Positions 18,716 through 28,767 of a DNA stretch of 64,000 bases are shown here, in pieces. How positions within the stretch are numbered: the first letter of the stretch is position 1; every line of letters begins with the position of its first letter. A program made the translations under genes and the position numbers. Source of the DNA: AC-32 sp963715575 (GTDB lineage: Bacteria; Actinomycetota; Thermoleophilia; Gaiellales; Gaiellaceae); the NCBI GenBank assembly GCA_963715575.1, contig OY970250.1:2542001-2606000 (forward strand). Reading direction: 5' to 3'. Under the pieces are notes generated by a model. The model was not told the origin of the DNA, did no database searches, and saw only the letters and a list, made by a program, of their open reading frames with translations.

Positions 18716-19641
18716 TTGCCGGTGCGAAGCGCGCGCGCCGAGACCGGCAGCGGCGTCAGGACGCCCTCGAGCCGGTCGCGCAGGTGCTCGTAATTCGGCG
18801 GCAGCGAGAGGTGCTCGCCGAGCGTCTCCAGCGGCTCGTCGGCCGTGAAGCCCGGGCCGATCGTGGCGATCTCGAACAGGACGCCGCTCGGCTCGCGGAA
18901 GTAAACGGACTTGAAGTAGTAGCGGTCGATCACGGGCGTCGGGTGGGCGCCACTCTCGGCGACGCGCTGCTGCCAGGCCTCGTGCTCGTCCACGGGCGAG
19001 GCCCAGGCGACGTGGTGGACGGTGCCTGCGCCCGGCACGCCGACCTCGTCGCTCTGGTCGAAGAGGTAGAGGCCGCCGCGGTGCTCGCCGCGCGCCTCCC
19101 AGCCCGTCTCGCCCTGCGGCTCGAACTCCAGCGTCTCCTCGAGGAAGCGCCGGCTCTGCTCGGGGTCGTGGGCATAGGCACGGACGCCATGGAAGCCCTG
19201 CAGCGCAAACTCCTTCGGCACCTCGGGGTGGTCGGCGATCAGCGGCTCGTCCGGGCTCTCGCCGGGGATCAGCGCGTGCCGCAGGCCCTCGGGGTCGCGG
19301 AAGGCGAAGCTGCCGTCGGGATAGCGTTCGCCGGCGATGCCCTCGTCGGCCAGGCGGCTTTCCCAGAAATCGACCGCCTCGGGCGACGCCACGCGCCAGC
19401 CGATCGTGTGCACCATGCCGGCCCCGGCCTTGCCCTGCCGCGCGCCCGGGTACTCGAAGAAGGTGATGTCGTTGCCCGGCGCGCCCTCCTCGTCGCCGTA
19501 GAAGAGGTGGTAGACGGTCGGGTCGTCCTGGTTGACGCTCTTCTTGACGAGGCGCAGGCCGAGGACGCGGGCGTAGAAGTCGACGTTCTGCGGGGCGTCG
19601 CCGGTGATCGCGGTGACGTGGTGCACTCCCTCGAGCTTCAT
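18712..19641 (-). CDS. Ring-cleaving dioxygenase, VOC superfamily (MhqO-like)
   Basis: 309 residues with two VOC halves. Metal ligand positions appear in GVHHVTAITGDAPQNVDFYA, MVHTIGWRV, GTVHHVAWAS and GVLFEIATIGPGF. The pattern is that of MhqO/MhqA-type dioxygenases that act on catechols or hydroquinones. ATG start six bases after minus-strand TAGGCT (19648-19653). Transcribed with the MhqD-like hydrolase. Confidence 0.86.
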   Translation of the reverse strand: MKLEGVHHVTAITGDAPQNVDFYARVLGLRLVKKSVNQDDPTVYHLFYGDEEGAPGNDITFFEYPGARQGKAGAGMVHTIGWRVASPEAVDFWESRLADEGIAGERYPDGSFAFRDPEGLRHALIPGESPDEPLIADHPEVPKEFALQGFHGVRAYAHDPEQSRRFLEETLEFEPQGETGWEARGEHRGGLYLFDQSDEVGVPGAGTVHHVAWASPVDEHEAWQQRVAESGAHPTPVIDRYYFKSVYFREPSGVLFEIATIGPGFTADEPLETLGEHLSLPPNYEHLRDRLEGVLTPLPVSARALRTGK

Positions 19642-19673
19642 GCGGCCAGCCTAGCGAACGCCCGCCGAGCGCT

Positions 19674-19679
19674 TACGCT
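19674..19679 (+). promoter_or_regulatory. -10 box of ppdK
   Basis: TACGCT lies eight bases before GTG 19688, the same hexamer as at mutM, and supports that start over ATG 19706. Confidence 0.45.
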
Positions 19680-19687
19680 GACTCCCT

Positions 19688-22318
<2,631 letters not shown>

Positions 22319-22362
22319 GCCGGTTAGGCTCCCGCGCGGGGGATCTCGGAAAGGAACGTCAC

Positions 22363-22794
22363 ATGAGGCAGGCCGCATTGCTGTGCGCGCTTGCGGTGCT
22401 CGCGTTCGGCGTCGCCGGCTGCGGGGGCGGCGGAGACGAGGAGTCCGAGGCACCGAACCCGCAGGCGCAGGCGGCCTGCGACGGCTCGCCGCTCTCCGAA
22501 GCGCCGAACCTGCCGCCGAGCTTCCCGATGGTCGAGGAGACGACGCTGACCAAGCAGTCGACGCAGGGGCCGACCGAGGTCGTCGAGGGCTACTGGGACG
22601 GCGACCTCGACGAAGCGCACGACGAGTACGTGAAGGAGTTCGAGGCCGCCGGCTACAAGGTCCTGTTCGAGGAGCTGGAGGACCACGACTCCGAGGTCTC
22701 CTGGCAGGGCGAGGGCCGGACCGGCCAGGTCGCGCTCCGGGACGACTGCGGCGGGGACAAGATCTACGTGCACATCACGAACCGCCCGGCCTGA
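22363..22794 (+). CDS. Putative lipoprotein of unknown function
   Basis: 143 residues with a lipoprotein signal: MRQAALLCALAVLAF, then lipobox VAGC at about 17-20 followed by GGGGDEE. The mature part is acidic, with two further Cys (CDGSPL; DDCGGD) that may form a disulfide, and a segment DLDEAHDEYVKEFEAAGYKV typical of small secreted binding domains. GGAAAGGA precedes the ATG by six bases. The family is not recognised. Confidence 0.78.
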   Translation: MRQAALLCALAVLAFGVAGCGGGGDEESEAPNPQAQAACDGSPLSEAPNLPPSFPMVEETTLTKQSTQGPTEVVEGYWDGDLDEAHDEYVKEFEAAGYKVLFEELEDHDSEVSWQGEGRTGQVALRDDCGGDKIYVHITNRPA

Positions 22795-22805
22795 AGCGGC
22801 CGACG

Positions 22806-23753
22806 TCAGCCGAGCGGCGTGATGTAGCGCCGGTACGCCGCTCGGCTGGCGGGCTTGTTCGCGAGGTCGAAGATCGAGCCGGGACGGCTCTCGAACCACG
22901 AGAGCAGGATCAGCCGCCGATGCGTCCGGGCCCAGCCGCCCATCCGGCGCACGAAGGCCGGGTCGTCGATGCCCCAGAGGCCCCACTCGGCGATCGCGTA
23001 GAGCTTGGCCGGGTGGGCGCGGTAGAGCCGGTCGTTCGCTGCCCATTCGGCCTTGCCGCCGATGTCGTAGAGGTCGTTCGCGACCACGTCCACGTAGCGG
23101 TTCCCGGGGTAGTAGGCCTGCGCGCTGTTGCCAGGAAGGTTCGGGCTGCCGTAGCCCTGCGGGTTCCAGACCACGCGCAGGTCCGGGGTTGGGTTCAGGT
23201 CGTAGTCGTGCGTTACGCCCGGCAGGCCTAGGGCCCGCAGGCGTGCGTTCAGCTGTGCCGCCGTGCCGCCGTGCAGGAGCAGGTAGACACGCGCGAAGGC
23301 CTTGCGGAACGCCGCCGTCGAGTGCGCTGCGCCCTTGAAGCGCCCGCTCGCGGTGTAGGCGCAGTAGCGATTCCAGTGCCCGTTCATCTCCGGGAACGGG
23401 CGGATGAAGACCGGCCGCGCCCACGCCGCGATCGCGCTGTTGAGCGCGGTGAGGTAGTCGTCGCCGTTCCCACGGGCGACGGCCAGCGGAGTGATCGCCT
23501 CGTACGGATGCGGCCACCCGCGCGAGGTCGTGAAGGCGACCAGCGGCACCGGCGCGTGACTCGCGAACTGCACCGACAGGCGTGCGCCCCAGCTTGCGCC
23601 CTGGCCCCAGCCGAGGATCACGTGGCGCACTTCCGAGCGCTGGCCGGTCTGCGAGGCGAGCCGCCCGCTGTTGCCGAGCACGCCGAGCGAGATGCGCGCC
23701 TCCGCAGGCTGCGCAAGCACGAGGGCGGCGGCGAACGCAAGCAGGACTCTCAC
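22806..23753 (-). CDS. Secreted GH26-like glycoside hydrolase
   Basis: 315 residues with a signal peptide ending near residue 19 (AQPAEA). Seen: VFIRPFPEMNGHWNRYC, matching the acid/base Glu motif of GH26 beta-mannanases, and AIAEWGLWG, the strand expected to carry the nucleophile Glu. Family and retained Glu pair are visible; the substrate is not. GTG start six bases after minus-strand CACAAT (23760-23765). Confidence 0.72.
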   Translation of the reverse strand: MRVLLAFAAALVLAQPAEARISLGVLGNSGRLASQTGQRSEVRHVILGWGQGASWGARLSVQFASHAPVPLVAFTTSRGWPHPYEAITPLAVARGNGDDYLTALNSAIAAWARPVFIRPFPEMNGHWNRYCAYTASGRFKGAAHSTAAFRKAFARVYLLLHGGTAAQLNARLRALGLPGVTHDYDLNPTPDLRVVWNPQGYGSPNLPGNSAQAYYPGNRYVDVVANDLYDIGGKAEWAANDRLYRAHPAKLYAIAEWGLWGIDDPAFVRRMGGWARTHRRLILLSWFESRPGSIFDLANKPASRAAYRRYITPLG

Positions 23754-23870
23754 ACCCCCATTGTGCCGCGGATTTCCCCGGCCGAGGGATCGCGGCTCGC
23801 GGCCTTCCTGCCGATCTCACCGCCACAACGGCGGTGCGGCACGCCAGTCGCTTCAGGAGGTGCCGCTGCC

Positions 23871-24329
23871 GTGAATCCCCAAGAGTCCCGCATCAAGGCC
23901 ACCGCCGTCCTGTTCCTGACCGTCTCGCTCTTCCTCGTCCGCGGGGCACACGCGACCCCGCCCGCCGGCGCGTGCACGATCGTCGGCACGCCCGGGCCGG
24001 ACATCCTCTTGGGGACGCCTCGCCACGACGTGATCTGCGGGCTCGGCGGCAACGACATGCTCGGCGGCAACGGCGGCAACGACGTGCTCAAGGGCGGCCC
24101 TGGCCGAGACACCCTTGGCGGCGGCGACGGCAACGACGTCCTCTTCGGCGGCGCCGGGAACGACAAGCTCCAGGGCGACCACGGTCGCGACCGCATCGTC
24201 GGCGGCGCCGGGAACGACACGATCTTCGCCTGGGACGGGTGCGCCGACGTGCTCGACGGCGGCGGAGGCACCGACCGCGCATGGCACGACAAGCTCGACC
24301 GGTTCTACGCGGTCGAACGCGGCGGTTAA
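23871..24329 (+). CDS. Secreted RTX-type calcium-binding repeat protein
   Basis: 152 residues. A signal peptide ends near GAHA (about residue 30). The mature part is about eight GGxGxDxL nonapeptide-type repeats (LGGNGGNDVLKGGPGRDTL, FGGAGNDKLQG and so on), which bind calcium as a parallel beta roll, then a C-terminal cap. GTG is chosen because AGGAGG lies ten bases upstream. Its TAA stop lies inside palindromic repeat copy 2. Confidence 0.82.
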   Translation: MNPQESRIKATAVLFLTVSLFLVRGAHATPPAGACTIVGTPGPDILLGTPRHDVICGLGGNDMLGGNGGNDVLKGGPGRDTLGGGDGNDVLFGGAGNDKLQGDHGRDRIVGGAGNDTIFAWDGCADVLDGGGGTDRAWHDKLDRFYAVERGG

Positions 24330-24389
24330 GACGGCCATACCGGCAAAGCCGGCACAGCCTCTACGGTCGGCGTCGCAAGCGACGCCTTA
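24326..24389 (-). repeat. Palindromic repeat family, copy 2, spanning two stop codons
   Basis: Read on the minus strand it starts TAAGGCGTCGCTTGCGACGC, then a GCCGGCTTTGCCGGT-type hairpin, and ends GGCCGTC-TTAA. The first TAA is the stop of the rhomboid gene; the last bases (TTAA) contain the stop of the RTX gene on the other strand. It probably also works as a two-way terminator. Confidence 0.8.
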
Positions 24390-25250
24390 GGTTGCGTACC
24401 CGCGAACCTTGAGGTACGCGACGGCGATGCTGGCGAGGCCGATCGCGAGCACCCCGGCGATCCCCCACAGCCCGACGCGGCTGTAGGCGGCGTGGCCGCG
24501 GCCGAACTTCGAGAAGACGAGCGTGCAGAGGATCCCGCCGATCAGGCCGCCGATGTGGCCGCCGATCGAGATTCTGATCGTCGAACCGGGCACCAGGCTC
24601 GGGACGAGACCAAAGAGCAGGTTGATTACGATCAATGCCAGGGCGGAGCCACCTAGCACAAAGTTCCGCTGCCGCTCCAAAACTAGCGCCGCCCCCAGAA
24701 GGCCGAAGAGCGCGCCCGAAGCGCCGACTGTGAAGGCGGTTGGCGTCCAGACGAGCGCTCCCGCCGAGCCGGCGAGCGCGGAGACGATGTAGAGCAGGAT
24801 GAAGCGTCCGCGCCCGAGCGCCTGCTCGACCGCCGAGCCGACGAACCAGAGGAAGTACATGTTGAAGGCGATGTGGAAGAGCCCTGCGTGCAGGAACGCG
24901 CTCGTGAACAGGCGCCACCAGTCGCCGTTCGCGACCGCCGGCCCGTAGAGCAGCCAGTCGTAGAACAGCTTCCCGCCTGGCGCGTTCAAACCGCCACCTT
25001 GGGCCGCGGTGATCACGTAGATGAGGACGTTGATCGCCAGCAGCGCCTTCGTCACGAGCGCGCCCGTCCCCTCGAAGGCGCCGCGCCGCATGCCCGAGCT
25101 GATCCGGCTCGCCCCCTGCGGCTTACCCGAGTGCTCGGGGCAGCGCTGGCCGACCGGCGCGGCCGTCATGCACTCGGCGCAGATCGGGCGGCCGCACTCG
25201 GAGCAGGAGACGAACGTCTCGCGGTTCGGGTGTCGATAGCAGTAAGCCAC
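24387..25250 (-). CDS. Rhomboid intramembrane serine protease with N-terminal zinc finger
   Basis: 287 residues from GTG 25250. The N-terminus carries a B-box-like zinc site (CYRHPNRETFVSCSECGRP, CAEC, CPEH). The membrane domain has the catalytic Ser in GASGALFGLLGA and the catalytic His in GHIGGLIGG, with six or seven helices. GTG 25250 is preferred: AGG lies eight bases upstream and homologues begin at the zinc finger. A GTG at 25292 is possible. Substrates are unknown. Confidence 0.9.
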   Translation of the reverse strand: MAYCYRHPNRETFVSCSECGRPICAECMTAAPVGQRCPEHSGKPQGASRISSGMRRGAFEGTGALVTKALLAINVLIYVITAAQGGGLNAPGGKLFYDWLLYGPAVANGDWWRLFTSAFLHAGLFHIAFNMYFLWFVGSAVEQALGRGRFILLYIVSALAGSAGALVWTPTAFTVGASGALFGLLGAALVLERQRNFVLGGSALALIVINLLFGLVPSLVPGSTIRISIGGHIGGLIGGILCTLVFSKFGRGHAAYSRVGLWGIAGVLAIGLASIAVAYLKVRGYAT

Positions 25251-25298
25251 TGGAGAAACCTGAAGTAGCGTAGTGCCGCGATGCGCTGTCACGTCGCT

Positions 25299-25452
25299 CT
25301 CTCAGGTCACTGGCCGGCGCGGGCTACTGCCAGGCGAAGCCCGGCTCCGCCCCCGCCTCGCATGTCTGGCGGCACCGCGCGCTCCGGGGCCGTGCACTAC
25401 GCACTGTCCCCTCCGGCGCGGCACCGCCAGCCAAGCGCCAGAGACCTGAGAG
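25299..25452 (+). promoter_or_regulatory. Structured leader of comB: candidate cis-regulatory RNA
   Basis: CTCTCAGGTCACTGGC (25299-25314) pairs with GCCAGAGACCTGAGAG (25437-25452): 15 of 16 pairs, one A-A mismatch. Inside are a hairpin (GGGCT with AGCCC) and a longer one (CTGGCGG at about 25368 with CCGCCAG near 25429), giving a three-way-junction shape. The 3' strand of the closing stem contains GAGAG of the comB Shine-Dalgarno, so closing it would block initiation. Its sequence matches no riboswitch core that I recognise; a MITE is the alternative. Confidence 0.6.
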
Positions 25453-25459
25453 GATCGTT

Positions 25460-26143
25460 GTGAGGGCTCACGTCGCCCTTACTCCCGCCGAGGCGGCCGC
25501 GGCGCCGCTCGGGATCGTCGTCGACGTGATGCGCGCCACCTCGACGGTCGCGCAGGCGCTCGCGGCCGGGTACCGGCGAGTGCTCTGCTGCGCCGAGATC
25601 GAGGACGCGTTGGCGCTCAAGGCCGAGCTCGGCGACGAGGCGATCACGGGCGGCGAGCGTGAGGCGCAGCGGGTCGAAGCCTTCGATGCGGGCGCATCGC
25701 CACGCGAGTTCCGCGAACCGCAGGCGGAGACGCTGATCCTCTCGACCACGAACGGCACGCGCTCGATCGTCGCGGCGGCCGAGGCCTGCGAGCAGGTCGT
25801 GCTCGGCGCGCTCCTGAACCTCGACGCGGTTGCCGCGCACGCGCGCGAGAGCGGGGCGAACTACACCGTCGACTGCGCCGGCTACAAGGGCGCGTTCGCG
25901 ATCGACGACGCCTACTGCGCCGGCCGGATCGTGCGGCTGGCCGGCGGCGAGCGCACGGACGCGGCGATCGCGGCGGAGATCGTGGCCGAGCGCTTCCCGA
26001 AGGCGATCGACGGCATCAACGCGCGCACGTACGGCCCGCCGGGGCTCGAGGAGGACATCGCCTTCTGCGCGCAGGAGAGCATCCTCGAGGTCGTGCCGCG
26101 CTTCAGCCGGATGGTCGGCCCGGCGGCCGAAGTCGTCGCCTAG
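25460..26143 (+). CDS. comB: 2-phosphosulfolactate phosphatase family protein (ComB)
   Basis: 227 residues. ComB removes phosphate from 2-phosphosulfolactate in coenzyme M synthesis; many bacterial homologues exist without the rest of that pathway, and no comA/comC is seen here. Family motifs: VVDVMRATSTVAQAL, ILSTTNGTRSI at about 95-105, and CAGYKGAFAIDDAYCAG. GTG start with GAGAGGA six bases upstream, inside the leader hairpin. Converges with, and overlaps by 41 bases, the MerR-DUF1835 gene. Confidence 0.9.
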   Translation: MRAHVALTPAEAAAAPLGIVVDVMRATSTVAQALAAGYRRVLCCAEIEDALALKAELGDEAITGGEREAQRVEAFDAGASPREFREPQAETLILSTTNGTRSIVAAAEACEQVVLGALLNLDAVAAHARESGANYTVDCAGYKGAFAIDDAYCAGRIVRLAGGERTDAAIAAEIVAERFPKAIDGINARTYGPPGLEEDIAFCAQESILEVVPRFSRMVGPAAEVVA

Positions 26144-27452
26144 CCGCGTCCCAGCGCCAGGCCCCGTCGACGCGCGTCCCGCCGAGCCAGCGGTCGAGCG
26201 GGGCGGAGTCGAAGCGGTCGGCCTTCCCGGCGAGCACGTCGCGGCCGAGCGGCGTGAGCGTCACTCGGGCGGCCATGAACTCGCGCGGTTCGCCGAGCGG
26301 CGGTGGGGCCGGCAGCTCCTCGATCAGCGGCACGAGCTCGGCCAGCCGCTTCCACGCCCACGCGTCACCGAGGAACGCGGCTTCCTCCTGCGCCTGGCTC
26401 GCCACGAAGAGCTCGAACGGCCGCTTCGGCCCGTCGAGCAGCGGCTCGAGCAACTGCCGCTCGGTGCGCGACAGGCCCGTTCGCGCGTCGGGCAGCTCCT
26501 CCAGCAACCGCAGCAGCGCCGGGCCGAGGTGGGGGAGTGCCGGCGTGTCGCGGCCGGCCAGCTCGACCAGTCCGGTCGGCTCCGGGGCTCGGAACGCGTC
26601 CCACGCCTTGCGCGCGAGCGAGCGCGTGTGCAGTGCCACAGGCCGGCGCTGCGGCCAGTGCTCCTCCAGCTCGTGGGGCTGGAGCGGCCCGAGGTCGGCG
26701 TCCGCCTGGATCAGCTCGAGCGGGGCAGCGCCGGCGAGCGTCAGCGCCTGCAGCAGCTGCAGCTGGTCGTAGAGGTCGTGCTCGAACCAGAGCACCACGC
26801 TCGTGTCCGCCTCCAGCGCGTGCTCGAAGAGGCGGTCGCGCCGCTCGAGCGACTCCAGCAGCGACCGCTCCGACCCCCAGCCGCAGTCGCTCAGGAACCG
26901 CGCACGCACCGCCCGCAGCTCGCCCGGCGTCACGGCTGGCACCGGCCCCTCGTTCAGCACGTCCTGCCAGGAGAGGACCGCGCCGCCGAGCGTCGTCTGC
27001 CGCAGCGTGTTGCCGGCGCTCTCGCCGTTCGTCACGTGGAGCAGCGGTCCGAACCGTGGGTCGCGGCCGCCGCGGGCGAGGAAGGCGGCGCCGCAGGTGC
27101 AGTGGTCGAGCGAGTCGCAGGCGCACCCGACGACGCGCTCGAGCTCCTCGCGCACGCGACGCAGGCTCGCGATCCGCTCGTCGATCTCGTCCAGCTTCTG
27201 CGCGACCCGCGTCCGCACCGCCTCGTGCGCCCGGCCGACGCCGGTCAGCCGCGCGTGCTCGGCGATCTCCTCGAGCGTGAAGCCGAGCCGCTGCGCCTCC
27301 TTGACGGCCTTCACGAACCGCACCGTCTCCTCGTCGTAGTCGCGGTGGCCGTTGATCCCCCGCGGCGGCTCCTCGAGCAGGCCCCGGCGCTCGTAGTAGC
27401 GCAGGGTCTCGACGTTCACGCCGGCGCGCCTGGCGACCTCTCCGATCCGCAT
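26103..27452 (-). CDS. MerR-family regulator fused to a DUF1835 domain
   Basis: 449 residues. Residues 1-75 are a MerR winged helix-turn-helix (RIGEVARRAGVNVETLRYYE), followed by a dimerisation helix to about 107. A Cys cluster CACDSLDHCTC (110-120) sits where metal-sensing MerR proteins bind metal. From about 137 the chain is a DUF1835 protein (LLHVTNGESAGNTL, WQDVLNEGPVP) and its helical partner domain. It is much longer than ordinary MerR sensors (130-150 aa). A canonical MerR-type operator-promoter precedes the ATG, so autoregulation is likely. The inducer is unknown. Confidence 0.85.
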   Translation of the reverse strand: MRIGEVARRAGVNVETLRYYERRGLLEEPPRGINGHRDYDEETVRFVKAVKEAQRLGFTLEEIAEHARLTGVGRAHEAVRTRVAQKLDEIDERIASLRRVREELERVVGCACDSLDHCTCGAAFLARGGRDPRFGPLLHVTNGESAGNTLRQTTLGGAVLSWQDVLNEGPVPAVTPGELRAVRARFLSDCGWGSERSLLESLERRDRLFEHALEADTSVVLWFEHDLYDQLQLLQALTLAGAAPLELIQADADLGPLQPHELEEHWPQRRPVALHTRSLARKAWDAFRAPEPTGLVELAGRDTPALPHLGPALLRLLEELPDARTGLSRTERQLLEPLLDGPKRPFELFVASQAQEEAAFLGDAWAWKRLAELVPLIEELPAPPPLGEPREFMAARVTLTPLGRDVLAGKADRFDSAPLDRWLGGTRVDGAWRWDAARRRLRPPGRPSG

Positions 27453-27461
27453 GCTGACACC

Positions 27462-27493
27462 ATTGTGGACCCGTACCTGAGTACGGATGTCAA
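27462..27493 (-). promoter_or_regulatory. MerR-type operator and promoter
   Basis: On the minus strand: -35 TTGACA (27493-27488), dyad CCGTAC-TCAG-GTACGG (27486-27471) and -10 CACAAT (27467-27462), with a 20-base spacer. The dyad and stretched spacer match mercury-type MerR promoters, where the regulator twists the DNA to activate. It drives the MerR-DUF1835 gene nine bases downstream; the -35 overlaps the 3' end of the dehydrogenase gene. Confidence 0.8.
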
Positions 27494-28524
27494 GTGGGTT
27501 CGATCAACACCTTGAGCGCCTCGCGGTCGTTCATCGCGCGGTAGCCCTCGGGCACGCCGTCGAGGCCCGTCGTCCGGTCGAAGACGCGGCCGGGCTCGAT
27601 CCGGCCTTCGAGCACGTCCGGTAGCAGCTCCTCGATGTACGCGCGCGCCGGTGCCGGCCCGCCGCCGGCGGAGACGTTCTTCCAGAACGCGTCGTTGCCC
27701 GGGAACGCCTCCTGCTGCGGAACCCCGACCCGCCCGACCGCGCCGCCCGGGCGCGCGAGCTCAACCGCGGTCGCGATCGCCTGCTCCTCGCCGACGCACT
27801 CGAGGACGGAGTGGGGGCCGAAGCCGTCCGTGAGCTCGTGCACGCGCTCCAGCGCCTCGTCGCCGCGCTCCTCGACGACCTCGTCCGCGCCGAATTCGCG
27901 CCCCAGCGCGGTCCGCTCACGATGCCGGCCGAGCAGGATCACCCGCTCGGCCCCGAGCCGTTTCGAAGCGATCACGCCGCAGAGCCCGACCGCCCCGTCG
28001 CCCACGACGGCGACCGTCTTGCCAGGCCCGACCCGCGCCGCCAGCGCCGCGTGGAGGCCGGTGCCCATCACGTCCGTCAGCGTCAGCAGCGACGGCAGCA
28101 GCTCGTCGTCGGGCTTCGACTCCAGCACGACCAGCGTCCCGTCGGCCTGCGGCACGCGCACGGCCTCGCCCTGGCCGCCGTCGACGCCCGGGTCGCCGTA
28201 CCGCCCGCCTTGGAGGCACGAGGTCTGCAGCCCTTCGCGGCAGAAGACGCAGGTGCCGTCGGACCAGAGGAACGGCGAGATGACGAAATCTCCCTGCTTG
28301 ACCGAGCGAACGTCGGCGCCGGCGTCCTCGACGACTCCCACGAACTCGTGCCCCATGCGCCGGCCGGCCTCGCTCGGCTCCATCGACTTGTAGGGCCAGA
28401 GGTCGCTGCCGCAGATGGCAGCGCGGGTGACGTGAACGACGGCGTCGGTCGGCTCGACGAGCTGCGCGTCAGGGACGCTCTCGACTCGAACGTCGAAGGC
28501 GCCGTACATGATCGTCGCTCGCAT
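27490..28524 (-). CDS. Zinc-dependent alcohol dehydrogenase (MDR family)
   Basis: 344 residues. Catalytic zinc ligands: Cys in AAICGSDLW, His-Glu in GHEFVG. The structural zinc lobe is reduced (CVFCREGLQTSC holds three of the usual four Cys). NAD(P) site VAVVGDGAVGLCGVI at about 172-186. Resembles threonine-dehydrogenase-like or formaldehyde-dehydrogenase-like members; the substrate is undetermined. It lies two bases after a small Cys-rich membrane-protein gene on the same strand. Confidence 0.88.
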   Translation of the reverse strand: MRATIMYGAFDVRVESVPDAQLVEPTDAVVHVTRAAICGSDLWPYKSMEPSEAGRRMGHEFVGVVEDAGADVRSVKQGDFVISPFLWSDGTCVFCREGLQTSCLQGGRYGDPGVDGGQGEAVRVPQADGTLVVLESKPDDELLPSLLTLTDVMGTGLHAALAARVGPGKTVAVVGDGAVGLCGVIASKRLGAERVILLGRHRERTALGREFGADEVVEERGDEALERVHELTDGFGPHSVLECVGEEQAIATAVELARPGGAVGRVGVPQQEAFPGNDAFWKNVSAGGGPAPARAYIEELLPDVLEGRIEPGRVFDRTTGLDGVPEGYRAMNDREALKVLIEPT

Positions 28525-28526
28525 CG

Positions 28527-28712
28527 CTACGTCGGCCGACGCGCCAAACGGGCGATTCGGTAGCCCGCGGCCGCGAGCGCTGCCGTGGCGAGCCCGATCA
28601 GGTTCGTGGTCAGGCAGGTCCGGCAGGCGTTGCAGCAGACGGCGGCGGTAGGCGCGTTCTCGCCGTACTTCGCGGCGACCTGCGCAACCTGGCTGCTCCA
28701 GATCTGCTTCAC
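28527..28712 (-). CDS. Small Cys-rich membrane protein (61 aa)
   Basis: GTG start at 28712 gives KQIWSSQVAQVAAKYGENA, then a CC-x2-C-x2-C cluster (VCCNACRTCL) and a membrane helix (LIGLATAALAAAGY) with a basic tail. Minus-strand TACAGT (28726-28721) lies eight bases upstream, fitting the leaderless pattern. It ends two bases before the dehydrogenase ATG. The promoter region carries two LexA boxes shared with imuB, so DNA-damage control is possible. The family is not recognised. Confidence 0.5.
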   Translation of the reverse strand: MKQIWSSQVAQVAAKYGENAPTAAVCCNACRTCLTTNLIGLATAALAAAGYRIARLARRPT

Positions 28713-28727
28713 GCTTTTGAACTGTAC

Positions 28728-28765
28728 TTGACAGGGGAACGTGTGTTCGGATAGAACATACGTTC
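28728..28765 (+). promoter_or_regulatory. LexA-controlled promoter of imuB with two SOS boxes
   Basis: -35 TTGACA (28728-28733), then SOS box GAACGTGTGTTC (28737-28748), then -10 TAGAAC (28752-28757) overlapping a second SOS box GAACATACGTTC (28754-28765). Both boxes fit the GAAC-N4-GTTC LexA consensus of Gram-positives and Actinomycetota. The expected transcript start is at or just before the imuB ATG (28768). The -10 of the divergent small gene lies five bases from the -35. Confidence 0.85.
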
Positions 28766-28767
28766 CC

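Noticed and set aside
25299..25452. Glycine riboswitch upstream of comB (CTCTCAGG resembles part of that aptamer)
   Set aside because: The other conserved glycine-aptamer parts (GGAGAG stem partner, CCGAAGGGG core) are not found in the right order, and comB is not a glycine gene.
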